Shown here one piece after another: positions 4,595-5,188 of a stretch of 5,188 bases of DNA. The position numbers were made by a program, and so were the translations under genes. The stretch's first letter is position 1, and each line of letters starts with the position of its first letter. Source of the stretch: Alphaproteobacteria bacterium (GTDB lineage Bacteria > Pseudomonadota > Alphaproteobacteria > Sphingomonadales > Sphingomonadaceae); contig JADCGM010000046.1 in the NCBI GenBank assembly GCA_020249025.1, positions 1 through 5,188 of the forward strand. Direction: 5' to 3'. A model generated the notes under the pieces. It ran no database searches. It had not been told where the DNA came from and worked only from the letters and a program-made list of their open reading frames with translations.

Positions 4595-5188
4595 ATGTTC
4601 AAGGGTATCAACGCGATCCGGATGGGCGGTCGCGAGGTGCTGCCGCTGATCGAGGGCGGCAAGGGCGTGTCGGCCACCAATCATGCCTCCTCGGGGGCCT
4701 GGGCGGCGGCGGGCGGCATCGGCACGGTCTCGGCGGTGAACGCCGACAGCTATGATCCCGAGGGCAAGATCATCCCGCAGATCTACCGCGAGCTGACCCG
4801 CCGCGGCCGCCACGAGGAACTCATCAACTACGCCATCGCCGGTGCGGTCGATCAGGTGAAGCGCGCCTGGGAGATGGCGAGCGGGCGCGGCGCGCTCAAC
4901 ATCAACGTGCTTTGGGAAATGGGCGGCGCGCAGCGCGTCCTGCACGGGGTGCTGGAGCGGACCAAGGGCCTCGTCAACGGCGTCACCTGCGGCGCCGGCA
5001 TGCCCTACAAGCTCTCCGAGATCGCGGCGCACTACAACGTCCACTATTATCCGATCATCTCGTCGGCCCGCGCCTTCCGGGCGCTGTGGAAGCGCGCCTA
5101 CTCCAAGGCCGCCGAATGGCTCGGCGCGGTCGTCTATGAAGACCCCTGGCTCGCCGGCGGCCACAACGGCCTGTCGAACGCCGAAGAC
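4595..5188 (+). CDS. Nitronate monooxygenase / 2-nitropropane dioxygenase-like FMN oxidoreductase (3' end cut off)
   Basis: The frame is open from ATG 4595 to the window end, giving 198 residues with no stop. GGAG at 4587-4590 is 4 nt before the ATG. The protein fits the NMO/2-nitropropane dioxygenase family of FMN-dependent TIM-barrel enzymes. Visible features are MGGREVLPLIEGGKGVS (10-26) at the start of the barrel, AAAGGIGTVSAV (37-48), GVTCGAGMPYKLSEIA (129-144), and GGHNG (188-192), the glycine-rich His motif that this family uses near the flavin. Relatives of this alphaproteobacterial type are, as I recall, about 460 residues, so over half may lie beyond the window. Members oxidise alkyl nitronates, but many related proteins have unknown substrates, so the specific reaction is not assigned. 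No signal peptide or membrane segment is seen. It follows metK by 107 nt with hairpins between them and may be a separate transcription unit. Confidence 0.87.
   Translation, partial: MFKGINAIRMGGREVLPLIEGGKGVSATNHASSGAWAAAGGIGTVSAVNADSYDPEGKIIPQIYRELTRRGRHEELINYAIAGAVDQVKRAWEMASGRGALNINVLWEMGGAQRVLHGVLERTKGLVNGVTCGAGMPYKLSEIAAHYNVHYYPIISSARAFRALWKRAYSKAAEWLGAVVYEDPWLAGGHNGLSNAED

Noticed and set aside
3255..4595. Minus-strand open frame of 446 codons spanning all of metK
   Set aside because: It is long and eye-catching, but it mirrors metK codon bias and has no family motif. Long antisense frames are expected at this GC content.

Overview
This window looks like chromosomal housekeeping DNA from a high-GC alphaproteobacterium, most likely a member of the Sphingomonadales. 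That placement rests on very strong G/C preference at third codon positions, the gene order ybeY-corC-lnt-XRE regulator-metK, and the alphaproteobacterial style of the MetK and flavin-oxidoreductase proteins. It is inferred from recalled family knowledge and no search was run. All five recognised genes and the partial sixth read on the + strand. I see no mobile element, CRISPR array, rRNA or tRNA.

Layout. Bases 1-321 are the 3' part of ybeY (rRNA maturation endonuclease). After 15 nt comes corC (337-1236), a cytosolic CBS-pair/CorC_HlyC protein. It overlaps by 4 nt with lnt (1233-2738, GTG start), the membrane enzyme that N-acylates lipoproteins. These three form a tight, probably co-transcribed block. 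A 60-nt gap carrying small repeats leads to a 122-residue XRE-type helix-turn-helix regulator (2799-3167). A 102-nt leader with several inverted repeats then precedes metK (3270-4487), S-adenosylmethionine synthetase. A 107-nt gap with a strong long hairpin and a second overlapping hairpin separates metK from the first 198 codons of a nitronate monooxygenase-like FMN protein (4595 to the window end).

How they work together. YbeY, CorC and Lnt are a classic linked set for ribosome RNA quality, ion or envelope homeostasis, and lipoprotein maturation. The XRE gene sits where alphaproteobacteria often carry a PraR/PhrR-like regulator, directly before metK. Its location and the repeats on both sides make autoregulation, or regulation of metK, a reasonable hypothesis, but nothing in the sequence proves it.

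Most unusual signals. (1) A patch of relaxed G/C third-position use runs from the last codons of lnt, through the regulator, into about codon 145 of metK, where it stops sharply. (2) Two mutually exclusive hairpins lie in the metK downstream gap. (3) A hairpin abuts the metK Shine-Dalgarno, with an alternative pairing that would cover the start codon. I found no convincing previously undescribed multi-gene system.
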